Shown here in pieces: positions 1 to 8,637 of a DNA stretch of 64,000 bases. Each line of letters begins with the position of its first letter. Position 1 is the stretch's first letter. The stretch is taken from NCBI RefSeq assembly GCF_051954455.1, contig NZ_JBQCHS010000024.1, positions 62,001 through 126,000 on the forward strand, given 5' to 3'. The notes under the pieces are model-generated. The model made no database searches, was not told where the DNA came from, and was given only the letters and a program-made list of their open reading frames with translations. This DNA is from Pseudolysinimonas sp051954455. Lineage in GTDB: Bacteria > Actinomycetota > Actinomycetes > Actinomycetales > Microbacteriaceae. The translations under genes and the position numbers were made by a program.

Positions 1-2
1 GC

Positions 3-1571
3 ATCGCGAGCTCCTGGAACGAGATCACCCCCTGCAACCTGAGCCTCGCCCGCCTCGCGCAGGCCGCCAAGGAGGGCGTCCACTCCGGCGGCGGCTACCC
101 GCTGCAGTTCGGCACCGTCTCGGTCTCCGACGGCATCTCGATGGGCCACGAGGGGATGCACTTCTCGCTCGTCAGCCGCGAGGTCATCGCCGACTCCGTC
201 GAGACGGTCATGCAGGCGGAGCGCCTCGACGGCTCGGTGCTGCTCGCGGGATGCGACAAGTCGATCCCCGGCATGCTCATGGCCGCCGCCCGGCTCGACC
301 TGGCGAGCGTCTTCCTCTACGCCGGGTCGATCGCGCCCGGCTGGGTGCGCCTCTCCGACGGCTCGGAGCAGGACATCACCATCATCGACTCCTTCGCCGC
401 GGTCGGCGCCGTGCAGGCCGGCCTCATGAGCGAGGAGGACGCGCACACGATCGAGTGCGCCTTCGCGCCCGGCATGGGCGCGTGCGGCGGCATGTACACC
501 GCCAACACGATGGCGTCGGTCGCCGAGGCGCTCGGCCTCTCGATCCCCGGCAGCGCGAGCCCGCCGGCCGCCGACGGACGCCGCGACTACTACGCGCGCC
601 GCTCGGGCGAGGCCGTCGTCGAGCTGCTGCGGAAGGGCATCACCGCGCGCCAGATCCTCACCAAGGAGGCGTTCGAGAACGCGATCGCCGTCGGCATGGC
701 GCTCGGCGGGTCGACGAACATCGTGCTGCACCTCCTCGCGATCGCCCACGAGGCGGGGGTCGAGCTCGACCTCGACGACTTCAACCGGATCGGCGCCAAG
801 GTCCCGCACATCGGCGACCTGAAGCCGTTCGGCCGCTACGTCATGAACGACGTCGACCGTCGCGGCGGCATCCCGGTGCTCATGAAGGCCCTGCTGGATG
901 CAGGCCTCCTGCACGGCGACTGCCTCACCGTGACCGGCAAGACCATGGCCGAGAATCTCGCCGACATCGACCCGCCGAAGCTGGACGGCACGGTGCTGCG
1001 CACCCTCGAGGACCCGATCCACGCGACCGGCGGCCTCACGATCCTCAAGGGCTCGATGGCGCCCGAGGGGGCGGTCGTCAAGACGGCGGGCTTCGACAAG
1101 GCGACCTTCGAGGGCCCGGCGCACGTGTTCGAGCGCGAGCGTGAGGCGCTCGACGCGCTCGCCGCCGGCCGGATCGCGAAGGGCGAGGTGGTCGTCATCC
1201 GCTACGAGGGCCCCAAGGGCGGTCCCGGCATGCGGGAGATGCTCGCGATCACCGCCGCCATCAAGGGCGCGGGGCTCGGAGCGGATGTCCTACTATTGAC
1301 GGACGGACGATTCTCGGGCGGCACAACCGGCCTCTGCATCGGCCACATCGCACCCGAGGCGGTGGACGCTGGTCCCATCGCCTTCGTGCGCGACGGAGAT
1401 CTGATACGGGTCGATATCGCAGCACGGACGATCGACCTACTCGTCGACGCCTCCGAGCTGGAGAGCCGCCGTTCCGGCTGGGCTCCCCTTCCCCCGCGTT
1501 ACACCCGCGGCGTCCTCGCGAAGTACTCCAAGCTCGTGCGCTCCGCTGCGGAGGGCGCGGTCACGGGGTAG
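3..1571 (+). CDS. ilvD: dihydroxy-acid dehydratase (5' end missing)
   Basis: IlvD dehydrates 2,3-dihydroxy-acids to 2-oxoacids in valine, leucine and isoleucine synthesis. The frame is open from base 3, so the N-terminus lies before the window; 522 residues are visible against about 560-570 for the family. The three cluster cysteines appear in ITPCN, AGCDKSIPG and GACGGMYTANTM. The C-terminal GRFSGGT motif of the family is at about nt 1308-1325. ilvB follows after 33 bp, so the two are probably co-transcribed. The call is secure. Confidence 0.96.
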   Translation: MASSWNEITPCNLSLARLAQAAKEGVHSGGGYPLQFGTVSVSDGISMGHEGMHFSLVSREVIADSVETVMQAERLDGSVLLAGCDKSIPGMLMAAARLDLASVFLYAGSIAPGWVRLSDGSEQDITIIDSFAAVGAVQAGLMSEEDAHTIECAFAPGMGACGGMYTANTMASVAEALGLSIPGSASPPAADGRRDYYARRSGEAVVELLRKGITARQILTKEAFENAIAVGMALGGSTNIVLHLLAIAHEAGVELDLDDFNRIGAKVPHIGDLKPFGRYVMNDVDRRGGIPVLMKALLDAGLLHGDCLTVTGKTMAENLADIDPPKLDGTVLRTLEDPIHATGGLTILKGSMAPEGAVVKTAGFDKATFEGPAHVFEREREALDALAAGRIAKGEVVVIRYEGPKGGPGMREMLAITAAIKGAGLGADVLLLTDGRFSGGTTGLCIGHIAPEAVDAGPIAFVRDGDLIRVDIAARTIDLLVDASELESRRSGWAPLPPRYTRGVLAKYSKLVRSAAEGAVTG

Positions 1572-1604
1572 CCGCGTCCCGCCTCCGATCTCAAGGACAC
1601 CTCC

Positions 1605-3359
1605 ATGGCCTCCACCGAGCCGCCGATCCTCACCGGGTCCGGCGCCATCCTCGCCAGTCTCGAGAAGCTGGGCGTCACCGACGTCTTCGGCATCCCGGGC
1701 GGCGCCATCATGCCGTTCTACGACGAGCTCATGTCGTCGACCGCGGTGCGGCACATCCTCACCCGGCACGAGCAGGGCGCCGGTCACGCAGCGGAGGGCT
1801 ACGCCGCCGCGTCGGGCCGGGTCGGCGTCTGCATCGCGACCTCCGGCCCCGGCGCCACCAACCTCGTGACCGCGATCGCCGACGCCTACATGGACTCGGT
1901 ACCGCTCATCGCGATCACCGGGCAGGTCTTCTCGACCGTCATGGGCACCGACGCGTTCCAGGAGGTCGACATCGTGGGCATCACGATGCCGATCACCAAG
2001 CACTCGATCCTCGTGAAGACGCCGGAGGAGGTGCCCGCCGCCCTCGCCGAGGCGTACCAGATCGCGACCACCGGCCGCCCCGGCCCGGTGCTCGTCGACG
2101 TGACGAAGGACGCGCAGCAGAACTCCGCGCCGTTCATCTGGCCGCCGAAGCTCGACCTGCCGGGCTACCGGCCGGTGATCAAGGCGCACGGCAAGCAGAT
2201 CGTCGCGGCGGCGGAGCTCATCGCCGCGTCGAGCCGGCCGGTGCTCTACGTCGGCGGCGGCGTGGTCCGCTCGGGCGCGGAGGCGGAGCTCGAGAAGCTC
2301 GTGACCGCGACCGGCGCCCCGGTCGTCACGACGCTCATGGCGCGCGGGGTGTTCCCCGACTCGCGGCCGGAGAATCTCGGGATGCCGGGCATGCACGGTG
2401 CCGTCCCCGCCGTCCTCGGCCTCCAGGAGTCGGACCTCATCGTCGCGATCGGCGCGCGCTTCGACGACCGGGTGACGGGCAAGGTCGCCGACTTCGCCCC
2501 GCACGCCAAGGTCGTCCACATCGACATCGACCCGGCCGAGATCGGCAAGATCCGCCAGGCCGACGTGCCGATCGTGGGCGACGCCAAGGAGGTCCTCGTC
2601 GATCTGCTGGACGCGTTCCTCGGGCTGCGGAAGCTGCCGGACCTGCAGCCGTGGTGGGCGCGTCTCAACAAGCTGCGCGAGGACTTCCCGCTCGGCTACA
2701 CGGAGCCCGACGACGGTCTGCTGTCGCCTCAGGCGATCATCGCCCGCATCGGCGAGCTGACGGGGCCCGAGGGCGTCTACGCGGCGGGGGTCGGCCAGCA
2801 TCAGATGTGGGCGGCCCAGTTCATCAGGTACGAGCGCCCGCACGCCTGGCTGAACTCCGGCGGCGCCGGGACGATGGGCTACGGCGTGCCCGCGGCGATG
2901 GGCGCCAAGGTCGCGGAGCCCGAGCGGGTGGTCTGGGCGATCGACGGCGACGGGTGCTTCCAGATGACCAATCAGGAGCTCGCCACCTGCACGATCAACG
3001 ACATCCCGATCAAGGTCGCGATCATCAACAACTCGTCGCTCGGCATGGTGCGCCAGTGGCAGACCCTGTTCTACGACGGCCGCCACTCGTTCACCGACCT
3101 CAACACCGGGCACGACACGATCCACGTGCCCGACTTCGTGAAGCTGGCCGAGGCGTACGGCGCCCTCGGCATCCGGGTCACGAAGAAGGAGGAGGTCGAT
3201 GCGGCGATCAGACTGGCGCTCGAGACCAACGACCGACCCGTGGTCATCGACTTCGTCGTGAGCCGCGACGCGATGGTGTGGCCGATGGTGCCGCAGGGCG
3301 TCGGCAACTCGCAGGTGCAGTACGCCCGGGACCACGCCCCGGCGTGGGAGGAGGAGTAG
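1605..3359 (+). CDS. ilvB: acetolactate synthase large subunit
   Basis: This is the ThDP- and FAD-dependent catalytic subunit that condenses pyruvate with pyruvate or 2-oxobutyrate, the first common step of branched-chain amino acid synthesis. The 584-residue length is typical. The ThDP-activating glutamate is E56 in RHEQGAGHAAEGYA. The Mg-ThDP motif GDGCFQMTNQE ending in NN lies near residues 448-475, and the FAD domain lies in the middle. AAGGA stands 7 nt before the ATG. The small-subunit gene begins 2 bp after the stop, so expression is coupled. Confidence 0.97.
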   Translation: MASTEPPILTGSGAILASLEKLGVTDVFGIPGGAIMPFYDELMSSTAVRHILTRHEQGAGHAAEGYAAASGRVGVCIATSGPGATNLVTAIADAYMDSVPLIAITGQVFSTVMGTDAFQEVDIVGITMPITKHSILVKTPEEVPAALAEAYQIATTGRPGPVLVDVTKDAQQNSAPFIWPPKLDLPGYRPVIKAHGKQIVAAAELIAASSRPVLYVGGGVVRSGAEAELEKLVTATGAPVVTTLMARGVFPDSRPENLGMPGMHGAVPAVLGLQESDLIVAIGARFDDRVTGKVADFAPHAKVVHIDIDPAEIGKIRQADVPIVGDAKEVLVDLLDAFLGLRKLPDLQPWWARLNKLREDFPLGYTEPDDGLLSPQAIIARIGELTGPEGVYAAGVGQHQMWAAQFIRYERPHAWLNSGGAGTMGYGVPAAMGAKVAEPERVVWAIDGDGCFQMTNQELATCTINDIPIKVAIINNSSLGMVRQWQTLFYDGRHSFTDLNTGHDTIHVPDFVKLAEAYGALGIRVTKKEEVDAAIRLALETNDRPVVIDFVVSRDAMVWPMVPQGVGNSQVQYARDHAPAWEEE

Positions 3360-3361
3360 TC

Positions 3362-3871
3362 ATGAGTCAGCACGTGCTCTCCCTCCTCGTCGAGGACAAG
3401 CCTGGTCTGCTGACCCGTGTCGCCGGGCTCTTCGCCCGCCGCGGCTTCAACATCACCTCGCTCGCGGTCGGCACGACCGAGGTCGAGGGGCTCTCGCGCA
3501 TCACGGTCGTGGTCGACGTCGAGGAGCTGCCGCTCGAGCAGGTGACGAAGCAGCTGAACAAGCTCATCAACGTCATCAAGATCGTGGAGCTGGACCCCGC
3601 CCAGGCCGTCCAGCGCGAGCACCTGCTCGTCAAGGTGAAGGTCGACAACCAGACCCGCTCGCAGATCCTCGAGGCGGTCACGCTGTTCCGCGCCCGCGTC
3701 GTCGACGTCGCGACCGACGCGCTCGTCGTCGAGGTGACCGGCGACAGCGGCAAGGTGCAGGCGTTCCTGCGGGTGATCGAGCCCTACGGCATCCGCGAGA
3801 TCGCCCAGTCCGGGCTCCTCGCGATCGGGCGCGGGTCCAAGAGCATCACCGAGCGCGTCTTCAAATCCTGA
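3362..3871 (+). CDS. ilvN: acetolactate synthase small (regulatory) subunit
   Basis: This 169-residue regulatory subunit binds IlvB and normally gives feedback inhibition by valine. An N-terminal ACT domain (residues about 4-75) carries LVEDKPGLLTRVAGLFARRG and FNITSLAVG; a C-terminal ALS_ss domain follows. The ATG is 2 bp after the ilvB stop, and the ilvB 3' end (GGAGGAG) can serve as ribosome binding site. ilvC follows after 50 bp. The identification is firm from length, motifs and context. Confidence 0.96.
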   Translation: MSQHVLSLLVEDKPGLLTRVAGLFARRGFNITSLAVGTTEVEGLSRITVVVDVEELPLEQVTKQLNKLINVIKIVELDPAQAVQREHLLVKVKVDNQTRSQILEAVTLFRARVVDVATDALVVEVTGDSGKVQAFLRVIEPYGIREIAQSGLLAIGRGSKSITERVFKS

Positions 3872-3921
3872 CCCGCCCTCCGGGCGACCAGAGAACAGCC
3901 ACCCCAACCAGAAGGAAAGAA

Positions 3922-4950
3922 ATGCCCACCGAGATCTTCCACGACAACGACGCGGACCTGTCGATCATCCAGGGCCGCAAGGTCGCCGTCATCGGCTATG
4001 GCTCGCAGGGTCACGCGCACGCGCTGAACCTCCGCGACTCCGGCGTCCAGGTCAAGATCGGCCTGAAGCCCGACTCGAAGTCGGTCGCCAAGGCGCAGGA
4101 GGCCGGGTTCGAGGTCCTCACCGCCGCCGAGGCCGCGAAGTGGGGCGACGTCATCGTCATCCTCGCGCCCGACCAGCACCAGCGCGGCCTGTTCGCCACC
4201 GACATCAAGGACAACCTGGAGCCCGGCGACGCGATCCTCTTCGGTCACGGCTTCAACATCCGCTTCGGCTACATCGAGGCGCCGGAGGGCGTCGACGTGA
4301 TCATGGTCGCACCCAAGGGCCCGGGCCACACCGTGCGCCGCGAGTACGAGGCCGGCCGCGGCGTGCCGGTCATCGCGGCGGTCGAGAAGGACGCCACGGG
4401 TCACGCGTGGGATCTCGCCTGGTCGTACGCCAAGGGCATCGGCGGCCTCCGCGCCGGCGGCATCAAGACCACCTTCACCGAGGAGACCGAGACGGACCTG
4501 TTCGGCGAGCAGGCCGTCCTCTGCGGCGGCATGAGCCACCTCGTGCAGGCGGGCTTCGAGACCCTCGTCGAGGCGGGCTACCAGCCGCAGATCGCGTACT
4601 TCGAGGTCCTGCACGAGCTGAAGCTCATCGTCGACCTGATGTGGGAGGGCGGCATCGCCAAGCAGCGCTGGTCGATCTCCGACACGGCCGAGTACGGCGA
4701 CTACGTCTCCGGCCCGCGCGTGATCGACGCGCACGTGAAGGAGAACATGAAGGCGGTGCTGTCCGACATCCAGGACGGCACCTTCGCCACGCGCTTCATC
4801 GCCGACCAGGACAACGGCGCGAAGGAGTTCCTGGAGCTCCGCGAGAAGGAGGCCGCGCACCCGATCGAGGCGACCGGGCGCGAGCTGCGCGCGCTCTTCG
4901 CGTGGAAGCAGCAGGACGCGGACTACACCGAGGGCTCCGCGGCGCGCTGA
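3922..4950 (+). CDS. ilvC: ketol-acid reductoisomerase
   Basis: IlvC isomerises and reduces acetolactate or acetohydroxybutyrate to dihydroxy-acids with NADPH. At 342 residues it is the short class I form. The Rossmann motif GYGSQGHAHALNLRDSG is near residues 25-41, and the C-terminal metal-binding helices carry DLFGEQ and CGGMSHL. A strong site (AAGGAAAG) precedes the ATG. It is the last gene of the ilv run: a long perfect hairpin follows the stop. Confidence 0.97.
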   Translation: MPTEIFHDNDADLSIIQGRKVAVIGYGSQGHAHALNLRDSGVQVKIGLKPDSKSVAKAQEAGFEVLTAAEAAKWGDVIVILAPDQHQRGLFATDIKDNLEPGDAILFGHGFNIRFGYIEAPEGVDVIMVAPKGPGHTVRREYEAGRGVPVIAAVEKDATGHAWDLAWSYAKGIGGLRAGGIKTTFTEETETDLFGEQAVLCGGMSHLVQAGFETLVEAGYQPQIAYFEVLHELKLIVDLMWEGGIAKQRWSISDTAEYGDYVSGPRVIDAHVKENMKAVLSDIQDGTFATRFIADQDNGAKEFLELREKEAAHPIEATGRELRALFAWKQQDADYTEGSAAR

Positions 4951-4964
4951 CCCTCACCGATTGA

Positions 4965-5006
4965 CGCAGAAGCCCTGTGCGGGAGAGCCCGCACAGGGCT
5001 TCTGCG
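4965..5006 (+). terminator. hairpin terminator after ilvC
   Basis: A 19-bp perfect inverted repeat (arms 4965-4983 and 4988-5006, AGAG loop) begins 14 bp after the ilvC stop. There is no T-run, as is common for actinobacterial hairpins. Its core AAGCCCTGT...ACAGGGCTT recurs inside the copB coding region near 56165. Confidence 0.85.
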
Positions 5007-5029
5007 CATGATGGCGGTCGGCGCGGGCG

Positions 5030-5042
5030 TAGGGTCGCGAGC
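5030..5042 (+). promoter_or_regulatory. leaderless promoter for the PPOX-type flavoprotein
   Basis: TAGGGT (5030-5035) lies 7 nt before the ATG at 5043, and no Shine-Dalgarno sequence is present. This spacing puts the transcription start at or beside the start codon. It is one of about a dozen such starts in the window. Confidence 0.5.
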
Positions 5043-5672
5043 ATGGAGCATGCGGGCACGACCGTCACCACCCTCGACGAGCTCGAGGAGATCGTCGGCC
5101 TTCCTACGGCGCGCGCGGCCGCCAAGGTGCGCGACCGGCTCCACCCCGTCGACGAGGCCTGGATCGCCGCCACCCCGCTCGCGTTCGTCGCGACCCGCGG
5201 CGACGACGGCGGCCTCGACGTGTCGCCGAAGGGCGACCCGGCGGGCTTCATCCGGGTGCTCGACGACCGGACCGTCGCGATCCCGGAGCGGCCGGGCAAC
5301 CGGCGCGTCGACGGCTTCCGCAACGTGCTCGCCGACCCGCACGTGGGCCTCATCCTGACGATCCCCGGCCGCGGCGACACGCTGCGCATCAACGGCCGCG
5401 GCACGATCCTGCGCGACGCGCCGTTCTTCGACGACATGGTCGTCAAGGGGCACCGCCCCCTGCTCGCCCTCGTGGTCGACGTCGACGAGGTGTTCTTCCA
5501 CTGCTCGAAGGCGTTCCTGCGCTCGGCGGCGTGGGATCCCGAGACCTGGACACCGGACGCCGCGCCCCGTCGCGCCGTCATCGCGCACGAGGTCGAGCGG
5601 CCCGACGACAGCGTCGCCGACCTCGACGCGTACTACGGCGCCTCGTACGCGGAGGGCATCTACCGGGGCTGA
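5043..5672 (+). CDS. pyridoxamine-5'-phosphate-oxidase-fold flavoprotein
   Basis: This 209-residue protein has the split-barrel FMN-binding fold of the PPOX group (MSMEG_1061-like). Seen in the sequence are FVATRGDDGGLDVSPKGDPAGF (written in the protein around residues 44-65, SPKGD being typical), a GNRRVDGFRN segment and LRINGRGTI. The start at 5043 was preferred because a promoter box sits 7 nt upstream and frames further upstream run into the ilvC hairpin. The substrate is unknown; members use FMN or F420 on varied compounds. It converges on the ThiF-like gene. Confidence 0.75.
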   Translation: MEHAGTTVTTLDELEEIVGLPTARAAAKVRDRLHPVDEAWIAATPLAFVATRGDDGGLDVSPKGDPAGFIRVLDDRTVAIPERPGNRRVDGFRNVLADPHVGLILTIPGRGDTLRINGRGTILRDAPFFDDMVVKGHRPLLALVVDVDEVFFHCSKAFLRSAAWDPETWTPDAAPRRAVIAHEVERPDDSVADLDAYYGASYAEGIYRG

Positions 5673-5699
5673 GCCAGCGGATACGGCGGGGACGGCGGC

Positions 5700-6824
5700 T
5701 CAGTACCGCGGCAGCTCCGGGTCGACCTGCACCGCGTAGGCGTCGATCCCGCCCGTGAGATGGCGCACCCGGGTGAAGCCCGCGCGCTCGAGCATGCCGA
5801 GAGCGCGCGAGGACCGCACGCCGTGGTGGCAGTACACGACGAGCGGTGCATCCCGATCGAGCTCGTCGAGCCGCTCCGGCAGCCGCCCGAGCGGGATGTG
5901 CACGGCGCCCGGCAGGGACACGAAAGAGACCTCGGGATCCTCGCGCACGTCGAGCAGGACGGGCACCGGCTCGTGCACGCCGAGGGTGCTCGCCCCGGCC
6001 AGGAGCTTCGCCAGCTGCGGCGCGGTGACCGAGTGCGAGGTGTCGGGTTCCGGGATCGTCGTGCGCTCCTCGATGGAGCCCGGCCGCGGCGCGCCGTCCT
6101 CGCGGTGATACGTGAACTCCTGGAACGAGCCCGTGCGCGCGTCGTAGACGACGGCGCGGCCGAGGAGCGGATCGCCGCTTCCGCTCAGGAGCTTGAGGGT
6201 CTCGGCCGCCATGATGCCGGCGACGACCGAGCAGACCGCGGGCAGCACCCCGGCCGAATCGCCGTCGGCGTCCTCGACATCGTCGGTCGACGCGTCCTCC
6301 GGGTGCAGGTCGCGGTAGTCGACCCCCCGCTCATCCCAGGCGACGCCCGCCCGGCCGACCCAGCCGAGCGCCGATCCCCAGACCATCGGGATGCCGCGGA
6401 CCGCCGCCGCGTCGTTGGCGAGGTAGCGGGTCGCCCGGCTGTCGCTCCCGTCGACCAGAACGTCCGCGTCGAGGAGCAGGTCGAAGGTCGCGCCCTCGAC
6501 GAAGCGCTCGACCCGGGCCGTGAGGTCCGCGTCGGGGGCGAGGCGGCGCAGCGCGTCGACCGCGGCCTCCGCCTTCGGCCTGCCGATGTCGTCGACGCCG
6601 AACAGGGTGTGCCGATGCAGGTGCGACTCCTCGACACGGGCGTCGTCGACGACCGTGATCCGGCCGATCCCGGCGCCCGCGAGCGTCGACAGGACGGCCG
6701 AGCCGATGCCTCCCGCCCCGACCACGACGACGTGCGCGGACGCGAGGCTCTCCTGCCCGCTCGCGCCGAATCCCTCGAGCGCGCGCTGGCGGACGAACCG
6801 CGTCGCCCCGGGATCCACCGCCAT
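5700..6824 (-). CDS. ThiF/MoeB-type adenylyltransferase with C-terminal rhodanese domain
   Basis: An E1-like domain (residues about 1-245) with VVVVGAGGIGSAVL adenylates the C-terminal glycine of a ubiquitin-like sulfur carrier. A rhodanese domain (about 285-374) with YCHHGVRS could supply sulfur. Such MoeZ-type fusions serve molybdopterin or thiamine synthesis, and molybdopterin fits the nearby xanthine dehydrogenase. The paired CxxC zinc cysteines usual in MoeB are not seen; only a lone cysteine (PAVCSVVAG) is in that region. Start 6824 has CAGAAT 6 nt upstream; ATG 6845 (seven residues longer) is possible. Confidence 0.82.
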   Translation of the reverse strand: MAVDPGATRFVRQRALEGFGASGQESLASAHVVVVGAGGIGSAVLSTLAGAGIGRITVVDDARVEESHLHRHTLFGVDDIGRPKAEAAVDALRRLAPDADLTARVERFVEGATFDLLLDADVLVDGSDSRATRYLANDAAAVRGIPMVWGSALGWVGRAGVAWDERGVDYRDLHPEDASTDDVEDADGDSAGVLPAVCSVVAGIMAAETLKLLSGSGDPLLGRAVVYDARTGSFQEFTYHREDGAPRPGSIEERTTIPEPDTSHSVTAPQLAKLLAGASTLGVHEPVPVLLDVREDPEVSFVSLPGAVHIPLGRLPERLDELDRDAPLVVYCHHGVRSSRALGMLERAGFTRVRHLTGGIDAYAVQVDPELPRY

Positions 6825-6867
6825 GCCTCGATTCTGGTGGAACATCCCGAGGTGCGCTCGGCGCCGG

Positions 6868-7554
6868 TCAGTCGGTGTGCGGGCGTCCGATCGTTCCGAG
6901 CACCGTGACGACGCCCGTGATGACCGCGGCGAGGAGCGCCGGCCAGCCGAGCCCGAGGCGCAGAAGCAGGGCGCCCGCGGCGGCGCCGGCTCCGATCAGC
7001 AGGATCGCGCCCGCACGCCGGGCCCACGGGTGCGTCGCCGTGCCGCGCCCGAAGCGCGAGTCGAAGGCGAGGCCGACGAGCGTCGAGGTGACGACGACGG
7101 TCGTGATGTCGGCGACGCCGATGTGCCGTGCCGCGCCCGCCTGCATGCCCATCGCCAGCGCGAGCAGCCCGGTGACGACGTAGGCGAGGGCCTGCGGACG
7201 CGAGTCGGCGCTCGCGAACGCCAGGATCGCCGCCGCGAGGAGGAGGAGCGAGACGACGCCGAGCAGCACCGTCGTGCGCAGCGACCAGCCGGCCGGCAGC
7301 CCGCGGAGCGTGCGCCCGGAGATCGCCGCGCCGACGAGGAAGAGCGCGAGCGCGAGCAGCGGACCCCAGATCGGGAGCCCGTCCGCCCCGGTGAGCGCCA
7401 TGGCCAGGATGACGACGTTGCCGGTCATGTTGCCCGTGAAGACGCGATCGAGCCCGAGGTAGCCGACCGCGTCGGCGACGCCCGTCGAGAACGTCAGCGC
7501 GAGCATGAGTCCGAGGTGCAGGCCCGCGGGATGGTCGCGGAGTCGGGACGCCAT
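6868..7554 (-). CDS. DUF1275 (YoaK-like) membrane protein
   Basis: This 228-residue protein has six or more predicted membrane helices. The family signature is near the N-terminus: GVADAVGYLGLDRVFTGNMTGN contains the conserved D..GYL.L..VF..NMTGN pattern (residues about 25-46). Function in the family is unknown; a transporter role is guessed. The gene is divergent from the formamidase-like gene, with only 33 bp between, so the two may share a control region. Confidence 0.78.
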   Translation of the reverse strand: MASRLRDHPAGLHLGLMLALTFSTGVADAVGYLGLDRVFTGNMTGNVVILAMALTGADGLPIWGPLLALALFLVGAAISGRTLRGLPAGWSLRTTVLLGVVSLLLLAAAILAFASADSRPQALAYVVTGLLALAMGMQAGAARHIGVADITTVVVTSTLVGLAFDSRFGRGTATHPWARRAGAILLIGAGAAAGALLLRLGLGWPALLAAVITGVVTVLGTIGRPHTD

Positions 7555-7587
7555 AGGCTGCAAGCTACCGGAGTCGCGGAGGGCCCC

Positions 7588-8637
7588 TTGACCGTGTTGC
7601 AGCCGGGCGCGGGGCCGATCCGCGCCGACGTCTATCTCCCCGCCGAGCCGGCCCGCCTGTTCTGGGGACGGCTGCCCTGCGCCGTCGACGAACCCGTGCT
7701 CGAGGTCGATCCGGGCGTCGAGGTGACCGTCGACACGCTCAGCCACGAGGGCCTCCTCGACGACCAGGGGTCGGATCCCGCCGCCTACTTCGGGCGCTTC
7801 GATGTCGAGGGCGTGCTCGAGGACGCGATCGCGCTCGCCGCGACGCGCACCCGCCACGTCGACGACGGCCCGCACGTCGTCACCGGTCCGATCCGGGTCC
7901 GCGGCGCGCGGCCCGGCGACGTGCTGTCGGTGCGCATCGTCGAGCTCCTGCCGCGCGTGCCCTACGGCGTCATCTCCAACCGGCACGGACGCGGCGCTCT
8001 GCCCGGCGAGTACCCGCTCGGCGGCGAGAGCGTCAGCGTCTTCGCGCGCGCCGACGGCGATCAGGGGGTCATCGACCGGGTCGAGGGCGGACCGGCGCAG
8101 GCGCGCTTCCCGCTCGCGCCGTTCCTCGGCCTCATCGGCGTCGCCGCGCCCGGAGCGGTCCGGCCGCACTCGGTGCCGCCGGACCGCTTCGGCGGCAACA
8201 TCGACATCAACCTCCTCACCGAGGGGGCCACCCTGCACCTGCCCGTGCTCGCCGACGGCGCCCTCGCCTACGTCGGGGATCCGCACTTCGCGCAGGGCGA
8301 CGGGGAGGTCGCGCTCACGGCGTTCGAGGCCTCGCTCCGGGCGACCGTGCGCTTCGATCTGACGCCCGGCGACGAGCCGTTCGCCCGGTTCGTGCAGGAG
8401 TTCGGCCCGGTCGCCGAGACCGACGAGCTCATCTGCCCGACGGGCCTGGACCCCGACCTCCGCGACGCGATGAAGAAGGCGGTCCGCGCCTCGATCGCCT
8501 ACCTCACGACGCTGCACGGCTTCGACCACGAACACGCGTACGCCTACCTCAGCGCGGCGACCGACTTCCGCATCTCGCAGGTCGTCGACCGCACCACCGG
8601 GGTGCACGCCGCGATCCGCAAGGCCGACCTCGCGTGA
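7588..8637 (+). CDS. acetamidase/formamidase-family amidohydrolase
   Basis: This roughly 349-residue protein belongs to the FmdA_AmdA family, which hydrolyses small amides to the acid and ammonia. Typical motifs are DTLSHEGLLDDQGSDP, VTGPIRVRGARPGDVL and GGNIDINLLTEGATL. GGAGGG (7578-7583) is 4 nt before TTG 7588 and 10 nt before GTG 7594; either may be the start. The stop overlaps the next gene by 4 bp (GTGA), so it is coupled to the HpxZ-amidase fusion. By context it may act on oxamate or formamide from ureidoglycine breakdown; this is inference. Confidence 0.8.
   Translation: MTVLQPGAGPIRADVYLPAEPARLFWGRLPCAVDEPVLEVDPGVEVTVDTLSHEGLLDDQGSDPAAYFGRFDVEGVLEDAIALAATRTRHVDDGPHVVTGPIRVRGARPGDVLSVRIVELLPRVPYGVISNRHGRGALPGEYPLGGESVSVFARADGDQGVIDRVEGGPAQARFPLAPFLGLIGVAAPGAVRPHSVPPDRFGGNIDINLLTEGATLHLPVLADGALAYVGDPHFAQGDGEVALTAFEASLRATVRFDLTPGDEPFARFVQEFGPVAETDELICPTGLDPDLRDAMKKAVRASIAYLTTLHGFDHEHAYAYLSAATDFRISQVVDRTTGVHAAIRKADLA

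Noticed and set aside
1572..1604. Possible T-box or attenuator before ilvB
   Set aside because: Only 33 bp separate ilvD and ilvB, with just a ribosome binding site; no leader peptide or alternate hairpins.
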